DNA of 64,000 bases from Oceanihabitans sediminis (GCF_003337215.1 NZ_QPIG01000001.1:992001-1056000), one strand, 5' to 3'. Shown: positions 1 through 8,342, counted from the first letter of the stretch. Program-made: numbers and translations. The notes: generated by a model not told the origin, from the sequence alone.

Positions 1-39
1 CAATGGAAAAAAATGAACATTATCATTTATGAGATTCTT
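1..39. repeat. Direct repeat, copy 1
   Basis: A 39-base sequence beginning CAATGGAAAAAAATGAACAT is repeated exactly at 343-381. After the exact part both copies continue with weaker similarity for about 20 bases (shared GTCG and CCCTCT). The window cuts the left side, so the true unit may be longer. No reading frame of note runs through it. Confidence 0.85.
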
Positions 40-88
40 AGGTCGTTCTTCCCTCTGAAGGACAATAGTCTATGCATTGCACTTTGTC

Positions 89-108
89 ATTCCTGCGCAG
101 GCAGGAAT
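89..108. repeat. REP-like palindrome
   Basis: ATTCCTGC and GCAGGAAT form a perfect 8-bp stem around a GCAG loop, preceded by GTC and followed by CC. Short palindromes of this kind are the core of REP elements dispersed between genes in many bacteria, in some cases moved by a RAYT transposase. No such transposase is in the window. The repeat nature is inferred from the form; only one copy of this palindrome was noticed here. Confidence 0.55.
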
Positions 109-216
109 CCATTACAGCTTACATCTATAAAGTATTTTTACCAAAAAGTATCTTTGTAAAGAATAAGCTACTTAGTAGGCACCCGGCTTATTTTTCGTTT
201 GCGTAGTAAAACAAAT

Positions 217-284
217 AAAAGCCGCAGCGGGGATGCGGAGGATGGCCTAGCGCAGCGTTTTGCCATCCGCATGATAAGGCTTTT
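217..284. repeat. Long imperfect hairpin in intergenic repeat unit
   Basis: AAAAGCC at 217-223 pairs with GGCTTTT at 278-284. Inside it, 233-246 pairs with 262-272 (ATGCGGA..TGGC / GCCATCCGCAT, one 3-base bulge). The block is richer in GC than its surroundings and lies between the two 39-base direct repeats. A 67-codon plus-strand frame that crosses it (199-402) has no recognisable protein features and is taken as chance. Confidence 0.6.
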
Positions 285-342
285 GTGTAGTTTTCAAGTA
301 AACGAAAATCCGCCTAGATTTTTTTTGGTTCGTTTTTTTCAT

Positions 343-381
343 CAATGGAAAAAAATGAACATTATCATTTATGAGATTCTT
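343..381. repeat. Direct repeat, copy 2
   Basis: This is the exact second copy of the sequence at 1-39, 342 bases away. The stretch 1-486 contains only these repeats, the palindrome, the hairpin and the omp terminator. No gene was found in it. Confidence 0.85.
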
Positions 382-423
382 CAGTCGCTACTCTCCCTCT
401 AAACAAAAAAATAAAGCAAAAAA

Positions 424-451
424 AAACGGCCGACTATGAAGTCGACCGTTT
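424..451 (-). terminator. Rho-independent terminator of OmpA-family gene
   Basis: AAACGGCCGAC (424-434) pairs with GTCGACCGTTT (441-451) with one G-U pair and a 6-base loop. On the minus strand it is followed by a run of U residues. It lies about 35 bases past the stop of the OmpA-family gene. Confidence 0.85.
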
Positions 452-486
452 TATATAAATTTAGTTATTGTTCAAATAACAATGTC

Positions 487-1677
487 TTATTTCAATTTAA
501 AAGTAACACGACGAACTAACTGACGTGCATTTTTAGAACTCTTATCTACAGAATCATCAACACCACCACCTGTATAAGATAAACGGTCTGCAGAAACTCC
601 AGCAGCTACAATGATATCGTATACTTTCTTAGCTCTCTTTTCAGATAAAGCTTTGTTGAAAGTTGTACTTCCAATCTCATCACTGTATCCAATTAATTCC
701 GCTTGAGCAGATGGGTTTTCTTTCATGTATCTAACTAGGTAGTTAATAGCATCATAAGAATATGTTTCTGGTTCTGCTTTGCTAAACTTAAAGTACACGT
801 TTACATAACCACTATTTAATAAGTTTCTAGCAGTTGCTCCAGCAGTACTACCGGCAGCTAATTGGTTATCAATATACTCTTTTGTAGATGCATCTACACC
901 TTTGCTTGCTTCTTCTAAAGCTGCTACTTTTGTCTCCGTTTCTTTAACAATGGTGTTGGTAGCTTCTAAGCCTTTTTTAAGGTCATTTAGTTCGTCTTCT
1001 ACCACTTGAATACGGTTGTCTAGTGTTACAAGATCTTCTAAGTAAACCGAAGTATCTGCCCAGTCAGCATGTTTTTTGTTTTTCCCTAAGTACACTTGAA
1101 TACCTGCAGAAACGGTAATCATTCCAGCATTTAAGAACTCGTTAGATGGTGTTCCTGTTGTATCCCAAGTATAGTCTTGGTAGGCATTAGTATGGAAGCT
1201 AGCATCTGCAAATAAAGCAATACGGTCGCTTAAACGTAATTGCGGTGTTACCCCAGCAATAAGCGCTAAAGTCTTTTCTGAGCCATTACCATTTCCATTC
1301 ATTGGGTTGATGATATGTACTCCTGCACCAGCGTGCCCTAATACATTAAAACGTTGTGTCCACTCTCTAAAACCTAAGATGTTCCCTAGGTTGGCAACCC
1401 CTTCTAGTTGTGCTCCGTAGTATTCTGTTTCAAAATAAGATCCTTTTAATTCTGTAAAGAAACCTCCTGCTTGTACACCAAACTTATTGTTAACCATGTA
1501 ACGAGCAGTTAATTCTCCTCCTACAGATTCTGTTCCATCATTCGCTGAAGATGCAAATCCTTTTATTCCTTTGTTCATATTAGCACCTGCTTCTATAGAC
1601 CAACGGTTATAGTCGTCCTGAGCAAAAAATGCTGTGGTAAATAATAAACTTAATGAAAGTAATGTAATTCTTTTCAT
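487..1677 (-). CDS. OmpA-family outer membrane protein
   Basis: This 396-residue protein probably forms an outer membrane barrel that is anchored to peptidoglycan. A signal peptide (about residues 1-19, ending in FFAQ) is followed by a beta-rich barrel region of about 190 residues. A charged coiled-coil linker covers roughly 210-262. The C-terminal OmpA domain (about 290-396) shows YFKFSKAEPE near its start, IGYSDEIGS, and the NKALSEKRAKKV peptidoglycan-binding helix. The arrangement matches the abundant P60/OmpA proteins of flavobacteria. It is a single-gene unit with its own promoter and terminator. The exact ligand or pore role cannot be told from sequence. Confidence 0.9.
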   Translation of the reverse strand: MKRITLLSLSLLFTTAFFAQDDYNRWSIEAGANMNKGIKGFASSANDGTESVGGELTARYMVNNKFGVQAGGFFTELKGSYFETEYYGAQLEGVANLGNILGFREWTQRFNVLGHAGAGVHIINPMNGNGNGSEKTLALIAGVTPQLRLSDRIALFADASFHTNAYQDYTWDTTGTPSNEFLNAGMITVSAGIQVYLGKNKKHADWADTSVYLEDLVTLDNRIQVVEDELNDLKKGLEATNTIVKETETKVAALEEASKGVDASTKEYIDNQLAAGSTAGATARNLLNSGYVNVYFKFSKAEPETYSYDAINYLVRYMKENPSAQAELIGYSDEIGSTTFNKALSEKRAKKVYDIIVAAGVSADRLSYTGGGVDDSVDKSSKNARQLVRRVTFKLK

Positions 1678-1727
1678 GTTATATTCTGTTTTGATTTTAA
1701 AATTTAAAATTATTTTAAATGAAGTCG

Positions 1728-1735
1728 CAAAGTTA
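1728..1735 (-). promoter_or_regulatory. Putative -7 promoter element of OmpA-family gene
   Basis: On the minus strand TAACTTTG matches the Bacteroidota -7 consensus TAnnTTTG, about 50 bases before the start codon. No clear -33 TTG was found at the usual spacing. Confidence 0.5.
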
Positions 1736-2039
1736 CATAACTTTGCTTTAATTGTGAAAGATATACTAACTAATTATCTTACAAATTTATAATCCGAAAA
1801 TTCCCTAATAGCTTAAGTATCAATAAGAGTCTCCTAAAAGGCTTTCTTTATTAGTTGTTATACCCATATGATATGTATTGAATTAGGGTTTGCTACTATC
1901 TAAGGGCTTAGGAAAATATACTTTTGCTATTAGATGCAATGTAAGAAACGCTATGTAAGAAATATATAAAAAAACTTTAAACAGCCAAAATATAAATGGT
2001 ATTTTCTTTATATTCTAGTTTAAAATTCTAAAATCTTAT

Positions 2040-2047
2040 TATTTTTG
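2040..2047 (+). promoter_or_regulatory. Putative -7 promoter element of the export pair
   Basis: TATTTTTG fits the Bacteroidota TAnnTTTG consensus. If used, it gives a leader of about 140 bases that contains the hairpin at 2114-2165. A convincing -33 element was not seen. Confidence 0.45.
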
Positions 2048-2113
2048 CAAACATATAAAGATGCTCGATAAATAGTGCGTGTTTTATATATCTATAAAAA
2101 GAGGAGCTATCAT

Positions 2114-2165
2114 ACAATCAGGAGATTAAGTATTAAACGGGGTTTAGTGCTTAATCTTCTATTGT
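2114..2165 (+). promoter_or_regulatory. Long leader hairpin upstream of wza-like gene
   Basis: The arms 2114-2138 and 2142-2165 pair over 24 base pairs, with one bulged C (2119), three G-U pairs and a GGG loop. The outer end is ACAAT/ATTGT. No U-tract follows on either strand, so a simple terminator is unlikely. It ends 30 bases before the start codon and would lie in the leader RNA. A role in regulating the export genes is inference. Confidence 0.65.
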
Positions 2166-2195
2166 GTAAAAACTACTTATAAAACAATATTGTAT

Positions 2196-2972
2196 ATGAT
2201 TAAGAAACAAATAAAGAAGCTTGGTTTTCTTGCGCTTGTAGGATTACTTATTAGTAGTTGTACAAGCAATAGAGAAATATTGTATTTTCAAGATGGAGAA
2301 GCCTACAGCGAAACCGCTATAAATTATGAGGAAAATACCATTCAGCCAAACGATATTTTATCGGTAACTATTAGTGCTTCGGTTCCGGAAGCAGCCATTC
2401 CTTATAATGTTGGTGCTCCAAGTACTACAACAATTAATAATTTAGAAACACTGAAGTTACAAGGTTATTTAGTTGGTACAGATGGCTATATTTCTATTCC
2501 TGTTTTAGGGAAGGTTTTAGCCAAGCAAAAAACCATCAACGAATTACAAGATACCATTACAGAGCTCTTAGTAGAAGGAGGGCATCTATTAAATCCTGTG
2601 GTTATGGTACGATTATTGAATGCCAAAGTAACGGTGTTGGGAGAGGTTAGGCAATCAGGAACCTTCACTTTTACAGAGCAGTACTTAAGTGTACCACAGG
2701 CTTTAGGATATGCAGGGGATTTGACCATAAATGGACTTCGTGACGATGTATTGCTAATTCGTGAAATAGACGGTAAAAGAGTGATCAAACACCTAGATTT
2801 AACCACTGCAAATTGGATGGGGAATCCGGAATATATGGTAAAACCAAACGATGTTATTGTGGTACAGCCTAACCGTGCAAAAGTAAAAACAGCTGGTTAT
2901 ATTGGAAATGTAACCACCATTGTTTCTATTGCATCTCTGCTTTTAAGTGCCACTATTTTGTTAACTCGATAA
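2196..2972 (+). CDS. Polysaccharide export outer membrane lipoprotein (Wza/OPX-like)
   Basis: OPX proteins form the outer membrane exit channel for capsule or exopolysaccharide. The start used is the ATG giving MIKKQIKKLG; a TTG two codons upstream is less likely. A hydrophobic signal segment ends in the lipobox LISSC, so the mature protein is a lipoprotein. A poly-export domain (about residues 40-130, containing IQPNDILSVTI) is followed by an SLBB-type region (KVTVLGEVRQSGTF). A C-terminal hydrophobic helix (IVSIASLLLSATILL) is typical of the short Bacteroidota form. At 258 residues it is shorter than E. coli Wza. It is 10 bases upstream of the Wzc-like gene, with which it forms an operon. 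Confidence 0.9.
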   Translation: MIKKQIKKLGFLALVGLLISSCTSNREILYFQDGEAYSETAINYEENTIQPNDILSVTISASVPEAAIPYNVGAPSTTTINNLETLKLQGYLVGTDGYISIPVLGKVLAKQKTINELQDTITELLVEGGHLLNPVVMVRLLNAKVTVLGEVRQSGTFTFTEQYLSVPQALGYAGDLTINGLRDDVLLIREIDGKRVIKHLDLTTANWMGNPEYMVKPNDVIVVQPNRAKVKTAGYIGNVTTIVSIASLLLSATILLTR

Positions 2973-2982
2973 GAAAACCTTT

Positions 2983-5334
2983 ATGAATCATCAGATAGAA
3001 ATAGATTCGGAAAACGAACACATAGATATTAAAGGAATATTATTCCGTTACTTAGCCTATTGGCCTTGGATACTAACCACTGTACTTATAGCCTTAGTAC
3101 TTGCTTTTTACTATTTACGTTATACACCTAATAGTTATAATACTACTGCAAAAGTAAAGGTACTAACCGATAAGGAAGCTACAGATTTTGCTTTAGATTT
3201 AGATAAAATGCTTGGGAAAAGCAATGTGAATTTAGAAAACGAACGTGCCGTTCTTTCCTCTTACCGCCTTAATAAACAGGTGGTAGAACAATTGAATTTA
3301 CAGGTGCAATATTTTCAAACTGGGCGTATCAAAGAATCCCAAGTATATCATACGCCTTTTAGGCTAAGCTATATGCCAGAGGTAGATAGTACCAAGGTTT
3401 CTTTAGAATATGAAATAACTATTAGAGATAGAGGTTATAGGTTGCGACATATAGAGACTGAAAAGACCTTAGAGGTGCCTAATTTTTATTTTGAAACCCC
3501 AACAGCAGCGTTTCCTTTTACGGTGGTACCAAGAGAACCTGGTACTATAGTGCCAGGAGAAAATCCTGTTTATACGGTACGAATAAAAAGTGAAGAACGT
3601 GCTACTCAAGACTTGCTAAAGGCTATTACTATTTCGCCAGACGGTAAAAACAGTGATATTCTAATCTTGAGTTTAGATGCTACGAATAAAGATCGTGCTC
3701 AGGATATTTTAAATACCTTGATAGAAGTATATACGGAGGATGGTATTTTAGATAGACAAGAAATATCAAAACGTACCATTGCTTTTATAGATGAGCGTTT
3801 TGCTTTTCTTTCTACAGAATTAGATTCTATAGAAGTGTCTAAAGGTGTATTTAAGCAAGATAATAATCTTAGTGTTTTTGAAGCAGATGCTGCTTCTGCC
3901 ATTGAAAAACGAGCGGTTAAAGATGAGCAGTTGTTTGAAATGGAAACCCAGTTATTATTGGCAGGTGTATTAGAAGAAAGTATTGGAGATGCAGAGGACT
4001 TCCAGTTACTACCAGCAAATATTGGTTTAAATAGTGGGGCTATTAATAATCTAGTAAAAGATTATAATGAGGCTTTATTAGAGTATCAAAAATGGCGTGC
4101 CAGTGCTGGAGACAATAATCCGAAGGTGAAAATCTTAAAGCAAACCATAGTAGATTTAAATGCCAATATTGATAGTTCTATTAAAGGCTATAAAACCCAG
4201 TTAAATCAGTCTTTAAGAAAAAACCAACGTGCACAATCCCAGGCATTACAGTCTTTTAAGAAATTGCCAAAACAAGAGAAAATATTACGTAGTATCGAGC
4301 GTCAGCAATTATTAAAAGAAAACCTTTACTTACTTTTATTACAGAAACGAGAAGAGGCTGCTATCAAAATGGCTGTTACTTCAGCGAATGTAAAGGTGAT
4401 TGACTATGCTATCACCAATGCAATACCGGTAGCACCTAAGCGAAAGATTATATATTTAGGGGCGCTACTAATAGGCTTGGTAGTACCTGTTGGTGTTTTA
4501 TATCTTAAATTCTTAACGGATAATAAAATATATATTAGTAAAGATGTAGAGGCTATAAACCCGAAGACACCAATCTTAGTAGAGGTACCTAGTATCACCA
4601 ATGCGAAAGAGGCGATGCATAATGCGGAACAAAACCCACAAACTAGAGAGGCTTTTAGGACTCTTGGGCATAATTTAAAATTTATGCTTGCAGAGGAAGT
4701 TATAGATGGGGGGAAAGTGGTTTGTATCACATCTTCTGTTAAAGGAGAAGGAAAAACAACGGTTTCCTTTAATCTAGCACAAACCTATTTCGAGTTAAAT
4801 AAAAAGGTATTATTGGTTGGAGCAGATTTAAGAAATCCGCAATTACACCCTTATATTAATGAGTCTAGAGATACGCCTGGTTTGTCTAATTATTTGGTAG
4901 ACGAAGATCTGCATTGGCAAGATTTATTATTTCACGTGGATAAGGGAACGAATCGATTTGATATTTTGCTTTCTGGAGAAATACCACCAATGCCAAGCGT
5001 CTTATTATCTAGTCAGCGATTTAAAGACTTTATACAGGAAGCTAGAAAACATTATGACTATGTGTTAATTGATTCTGCTCCAACCTTATTGGTGGCAGAC
5101 ACCCTAACTTTTGTGCATGAAACAGATTTCACCGTCTATGTAGTGCGTTCTGGAAAAACAGAAAAACAGTTAATAGAGTTTTCTAAGAAGATGATAGAGG
5201 AGAAGAAGATGAATCAAATGGCTTATGTAATTAACGATATGCAGTATAATGGTATCAATGGTTATAATTATGGCTATGGTTACGGCTACCATGCAGATAT
5301 GAAGCAGAAGGCTTGGTATCAATTCTGGAAATAA
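2983..5334 (+). CDS. Polysaccharide co-polymerase / BY-type tyrosine kinase (Wzc-like)
   Basis: This 783-residue inner membrane protein would control polysaccharide chain length and export together with the upstream OPX lipoprotein. Two membrane segments (about 26-48 and 489-512) flank a large periplasmic Wzz-type region with coiled coil. The cytoplasmic kinase domain has a Walker A GEGKTT (588-593, Lys591) and a Walker B ending in Asp697. The C-terminus has a tyrosine cluster (Tyr755, 761, 763, 765, 767, 769), the usual autophosphorylation site. The Walker A' reads VGADLR, with Gly613 where the BY-kinase consensus D-x-D-x-R has its first Asp. No polymerase or glycosyltransferase gene is adjacent, so the pair must serve a locus elsewhere. 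Confidence 0.92.
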   Translation: MNHQIEIDSENEHIDIKGILFRYLAYWPWILTTVLIALVLAFYYLRYTPNSYNTTAKVKVLTDKEATDFALDLDKMLGKSNVNLENERAVLSSYRLNKQVVEQLNLQVQYFQTGRIKESQVYHTPFRLSYMPEVDSTKVSLEYEITIRDRGYRLRHIETEKTLEVPNFYFETPTAAFPFTVVPREPGTIVPGENPVYTVRIKSEERATQDLLKAITISPDGKNSDILILSLDATNKDRAQDILNTLIEVYTEDGILDRQEISKRTIAFIDERFAFLSTELDSIEVSKGVFKQDNNLSVFEADAASAIEKRAVKDEQLFEMETQLLLAGVLEESIGDAEDFQLLPANIGLNSGAINNLVKDYNEALLEYQKWRASAGDNNPKVKILKQTIVDLNANIDSSIKGYKTQLNQSLRKNQRAQSQALQSFKKLPKQEKILRSIERQQLLKENLYLLLLQKREEAAIKMAVTSANVKVIDYAITNAIPVAPKRKIIYLGALLIGLVVPVGVLYLKFLTDNKIYISKDVEAINPKTPILVEVPSITNAKEAMHNAEQNPQTREAFRTLGHNLKFMLAEEVIDGGKVVCITSSVKGEGKTTVSFNLAQTYFELNKKVLLVGADLRNPQLHPYINESRDTPGLSNYLVDEDLHWQDLLFHVDKGTNRFDILLSGEIPPMPSVLLSSQRFKDFIQEARKHYDYVLIDSAPTLLVADTLTFVHETDFTVYVVRSGKTEKQLIEFSKKMIEEKKMNQMAYVINDMQYNGINGYNYGYGYGYHADMKQKAWYQFWK

Positions 5335-5421
5335 TAAACAAGTAAAAAATGGAAATAGGATTTTAAGATTCCTATGATGAAATAGTAGAAGTAGCAATGC
5401 TTCCAGTATTTAATAAAAACA

Positions 5422-5450
5422 AAAAGCGCATCTAATCTAGATGCGCTTTT
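5422..5450. terminator. Bidirectional terminator between wzc-like gene and gcdH
   Basis: AAAAGCGCATCTA (5422-5434) and TAGATGCGCTTTT (5438-5450) form a perfect 13-bp stem with a 3-base loop. It sits between two convergent genes and has A/T runs on both sides, so it can serve both. Confidence 0.9.
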
Positions 5451-5472
5451 GTTATTTATCATGTTTGCTTTC

Positions 5473-6651
5473 TTATTTAAAAGCGTTTAATCCTGTAATA
5501 TCTAATCCAGTAATTAGTAAGTGGATATCGTGGGTTCCTTCGTAAGTAATCACACTTTCTAGGTTCATAGAGTGGCGCATGATGCTATACTCTCCTGTAA
5601 TACCCATTCCTCCTAGCATCTGTCTTGCTTCACGTGCAATTTTAATTGCCATATCTACATTGTTTCGTTTCGCCATAGAAATTTGTGCAGAGGTAGCAGT
5701 TCCGTTTTCACGCATTACTCCTAAACGCCAAGCTAATAGTTGTGCTTTGGTGATTTCGGTAATCATTTCTGCTAATTTCTTTTGTTGTAATTGAAACTGA
5801 CCAATTGGTTTTCCAAATTGCATACGTTCTTTACTATAACGTAAAGCGGTGTCATAGCAATCCATTGCCGCACCAATTGCTCCCCAAGCAATACCAAAAC
5901 GCGCAGAGTCTAAGCATCCTAATGGTGCTCCCAAACCAGATTTGTTTGGTAGTAAGTTTTCTTTTGGAACTTTTACATTATCAAAAATTAATTCTCCGGT
6001 TGCACTCGCACGTAAAGACCATTTGTTATGGGTTTCTGGTGTAGAGAAACCTTCCATACCACGTTCTACGATAAGTCCGTGGATTCTTCCTTCTTCATTC
6101 TTAGCCCATACGACAGCAATCTGACAGAAAGGTGCATTAGAAATCCACATTTTAGCACCGTTTAATAGATAGTGGTCTCCCATATCTTTAAAGTTGGTAA
6201 CCATACCTCCTGGATTCGAACCGTGGTCTGGTTCCGTTAATCCGAAAGAACCAATCCATTCTCCAGAAGCTAATTTTGGTAAGTATTTTTTACGTTGTTC
6301 TTCGTTACCATATTTCCAAATTGGATACATCACTAAAGAAGATTGTACCGACGCCGTACTACGCACTCCAGAGTCTCCTCTTTCAATCTCTTGCATGATC
6401 AGTCCGTAAGAGATTTGGTCTAAACCAGCTCCACCATACTCTTCCGGAATATATGGTCCGAAAGCACCAATTTCAGCTAAACCCCCAATAATAGATTTTG
6501 GAAATTCTGCCTTCTGTGCAGCTTCTTCAATAATTGGGGAAACATCGCGTTTTACCCATTCTCTTGCAGCATCACGTACTAATTTATGTTCGTCTGTAAG
6601 TAATTCGTCTAAATTATAATAATCTGGTGCTTCAAATAAATCTGGTTTCAT
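5473..6651 (-). CDS. gcdH: Glutaryl-CoA dehydrogenase
   Basis: This FAD enzyme oxidises and decarboxylates glutaryl-CoA to crotonyl-CoA in lysine and tryptophan breakdown. The 392 residues cover the full acyl-CoA dehydrogenase fold. The catalytic base is Glu371 in TYEGTHDIH, the GCDH-type position. Further stretches close to mammalian GCDH include GLTEPDHGSNP, SLRASATGE, RFGIAWGAIGA and RQMLGGMGI. These favour glutaryl-CoA over other acyl-CoA substrates. It is a monocistronic gene with a good promoter 100 bases upstream. Confidence 0.9.
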   Translation of the reverse strand: MKPDLFEAPDYYNLDELLTDEHKLVRDAAREWVKRDVSPIIEEAAQKAEFPKSIIGGLAEIGAFGPYIPEEYGGAGLDQISYGLIMQEIERGDSGVRSTASVQSSLVMYPIWKYGNEEQRKKYLPKLASGEWIGSFGLTEPDHGSNPGGMVTNFKDMGDHYLLNGAKMWISNAPFCQIAVVWAKNEEGRIHGLIVERGMEGFSTPETHNKWSLRASATGELIFDNVKVPKENLLPNKSGLGAPLGCLDSARFGIAWGAIGAAMDCYDTALRYSKERMQFGKPIGQFQLQQKKLAEMITEITKAQLLAWRLGVMRENGTATSAQISMAKRNNVDMAIKIAREARQMLGGMGITGEYSIMRHSMNLESVITYEGTHDIHLLITGLDITGLNAFK

Positions 6652-6757
6652 TTGTGTCTTTTTTAGGTTGATTCGTTTTTCAGAGGTACTTCACATAAAG
6701 CGCTTTACATCCGATAGTTTATTGCATTTTATATATTCTATGATAGCCATAGAAGAG

Positions 6758-6788
6758 CAAATTTAACGAAAAGCTTTGCAGATAGCAA
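6758..6788 (-). promoter_or_regulatory. Promoter of gcdH
   Basis: On the minus strand a TTG (complement of 6786-6788) is followed after 20 bases by TAAATTTG (6758-6765), matching the Bacteroidota -33/-7 pattern. It lies just beyond the stop codon of trmN6. Confidence 0.6.
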
Positions 6789-7502
6789 TTACATTTTCAA
6801 ATAAAAATCTTTTGTAAGGGCGATATAATCTTCCGTGTATTCGTGCCTTGCGGTTTCAATGATTAATTCGGAAGTGCTTATTTCCGTTTTACGGAAAGAA
6901 AAGGTCATCAGGCTTCTTTTTATTTCGGAAGTTGGATTCCCTCTTACCTGAAGTATTTGATTAGGAAATAATCCTACTTGGGAAGCTAATGCAATAAATT
7001 TTTCGCTTTCAGAATAAGGAAGCACTACCGAAAACACACCATCTTCTTCCAATAGTACCGAAACAGCTTGTAGTAAATGTTCAAAAGGCATGGCATCTTG
7101 AAATCTAGCTAGATCTCTGTTACTATCCTTAGTCTTATAATCTTCAGAATAAAAAGGTGGATTAGAAATAATCAGATCGTATTTGTCTTCTATTTCTTCT
7201 GCAAACTCCATTAAAGAAGCATGGTAGCAGAAAAGCCTATCTCCCCAAGGAGATTGCTCAAAATTATCCACACACTGTTCGTAGGCCTTCTCATCAATTT
7301 CCAAAGCGTCTATGAGTTCTGCATTGCTTCGTTGCGCAAGCATCAGGGATAAAATTCCCGTTCCAGCACCTATATCTAAAACACTATATGGGTTGCGCTC
7401 TAGAGGTGTCCAAGCACCAAGCAAGACCCCATCCGTGCCTATTTTCATAGCACACTGATCTTGATTTACACTAAACTCTTTAAACTGAAATGGCTTCTTC
7501 AC
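6789..7502 (-). CDS. trmN6: tRNA1(Val) A37 N6-methyltransferase
   Basis: The product (YfiC/TrmN6 family) methylates N6 of adenine 37 in tRNA1(Val) using S-adenosylmethionine. In 237 residues it shows the class I methyltransferase fold: the SAM-binding loop LDIGAGTGILSLML (about 43-56), an acidic EIDEKAY strand end, and the catalytic NPPFY motif, typical of exocyclic-amine N-methyltransferases. The N-terminal FKFKEF-like and DQCAMKIGTDGVLLGAW segments are characteristic of the TrmN6 group. It is followed by its own downstream gene gcdH after a promoter, so they are probably separate units. Confidence 0.88.
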   Translation of the reverse strand: MKKPFQFKEFSVNQDQCAMKIGTDGVLLGAWTPLERNPYSVLDIGAGTGILSLMLAQRSNAELIDALEIDEKAYEQCVDNFEQSPWGDRLFCYHASLMEFAEEIEDKYDLIISNPPFYSEDYKTKDSNRDLARFQDAMPFEHLLQAVSVLLEEDGVFSVVLPYSESEKFIALASQVGLFPNQILQVRGNPTSEIKRSLMTFSFRKTEISTSELIIETARHEYTEDYIALTKDFYLKM

Positions 7503-7725
7503 AAATGATATTTTTTTAATAAACAGTCTGTTTTAAGTGGTCTAAATTAAATGGTCTACATCAAGTATCCCCACATCTATACAATAAACACCCAAACGCC
7601 TCAACAACAAATAACTCCACAACTAAGCAACAAACCACCCACTATTTACTAACAACAAACAACTAAAACCTAAAACCTACTCCCTAATCCCTAATCCCTA
7701 ATCCCTATTACCTAATCCCTAATCC
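7503..7725. other. G-poor intergenic stretch
   Basis: From about 7565 the plus strand consists almost only of A, C and T, with a handful of G residues. It grades into CCTAAAACCTAC and then the TCCCTAA array. No gene or promoter is evident. The strand bias suggests slippage-derived sequence. Confidence 0.6.
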
Positions 7726-7729
7726 CTAC
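7681..7729. repeat. Telomere-like 7-bp tandem array (TCCCTAA)n
   Basis: Seven consecutive 7-base units read TCCCTAA x3, TCCCTAT, TACCTAA, TCCCTAA, TCCCTAC. On the minus strand, which is the rimM coding strand, this gives six GGG runs, mostly separated by ATTA. Four in a row (7681-7708) could form an intramolecular G-quadruplex. The last unit contains the rimM stop codon, so the array begins exactly at the end of the gene. Confidence 0.9.
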
Positions 7730-8253
7730 TCCACATACAAATCTATCAAGCCCTCCGGCGTATCCACCAAAATAGTCTTATTCTCTTTGTCTACTTTCTT
7801 AATAAAATGATCGTTGATAGGAATTAATATTTCCGTCCCATCTCTATCAATTTCAAATAGCGCCTGGGCAGTGGTATCGTTTACTCCGGTGATTTCTCCA
7901 ACTTCTCCAAAGTTTTCATCTATAACGCTAAAGCCAATGATTTCGTGAAAATAGAATTTATCGTCTGCTAGCTTCGGTAAAAAGGAAAGTGGTAAGTATA
8001 AATCGCTTTTCAAGAGGGCATCGGCATCTTCCTCTGTCACTACATCTTCAAATTGAATACGTAATAACTCCGATTTATGTAATTGTGCGTGCTCGATAAA
8101 GAAGGGAACCAGGTTTCCTTTTAAGTCGATAAACACCGATTCTAATCCGTCATATAATTCCGGTTCATCGGTATCTAATTTTGCTAGTACTTCTCCTTTA
8201 AAACTGTATTTCTTTACAATTTTCCCTAGAAAAAAACATTCTTCTTTTTTCAT
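7726..8253 (-). CDS. rimM: Ribosome maturation factor RimM
   Basis: RimM binds ribosomal protein S19 and assists 30S head assembly and 16S rRNA processing. The chosen start gives MKKEECFFLGKI; an ATG seven codons earlier would add a short non-conserved peptide. At 175 residues it has the N-terminal RimM beta-barrel (GKIVKKYSFKGEVLAKL) and the C-terminal PRC-barrel (KFYFHEIIGFSVIDENFG..GEITGV, ending VDTPEGLIDLY). It lies downstream of rpsP, the usual pairing, but a terminator-like hairpin separates the two. Its stop codon is embedded in the TTAGGGA-type array. Confidence 0.93.
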   Translation of the reverse strand: MKKEECFFLGKIVKKYSFKGEVLAKLDTDEPELYDGLESVFIDLKGNLVPFFIEHAQLHKSELLRIQFEDVVTEEDADALLKSDLYLPLSFLPKLADDKFYFHEIIGFSVIDENFGEVGEITGVNDTTAQALFEIDRDGTEILIPINDHFIKKVDKENKTILVDTPEGLIDLYVE

Positions 8254-8342
8254 AAAAACAACTTTTAGTTCCATTTAGGAACGGGTATTTGGTTTGTTTA
8301 GATTTGCTGCTAACAGGATACTAGTTCGTGCTAGGAAACAAA

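Larger units (their letters stand above)
1678..2195. other. Divergent intergenic region
   Basis: This 518-base AT-rich gap separates the divergent omp and wza-like genes. It holds the omp -7 element (1728-1735), a plus-strand -7 element (2040-2047) and the long leader hairpin (2114-2165). The middle, about 1740-2030, shows no gene, repeat or further signal that I recognise. Confidence 0.6.

Noticed and set aside
199-402. 67-codon plus-strand frame
   Set aside because: It runs through the GC-rich hairpin and the direct repeat, has no promoter and no protein-like pattern.
2114-2165. Rho-independent terminator before the wza-like gene
   Set aside because: The stem is strong, but no U-tract follows on either strand.
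5579-6409. Several antisense frames inside gcdH
   Set aside because: They mirror the codons of a clear acyl-CoA dehydrogenase and show no domain of their own.
7681-7729. CRISPR array
   Set aside because: Units are 7 bases without spacers and there are no cas genes.
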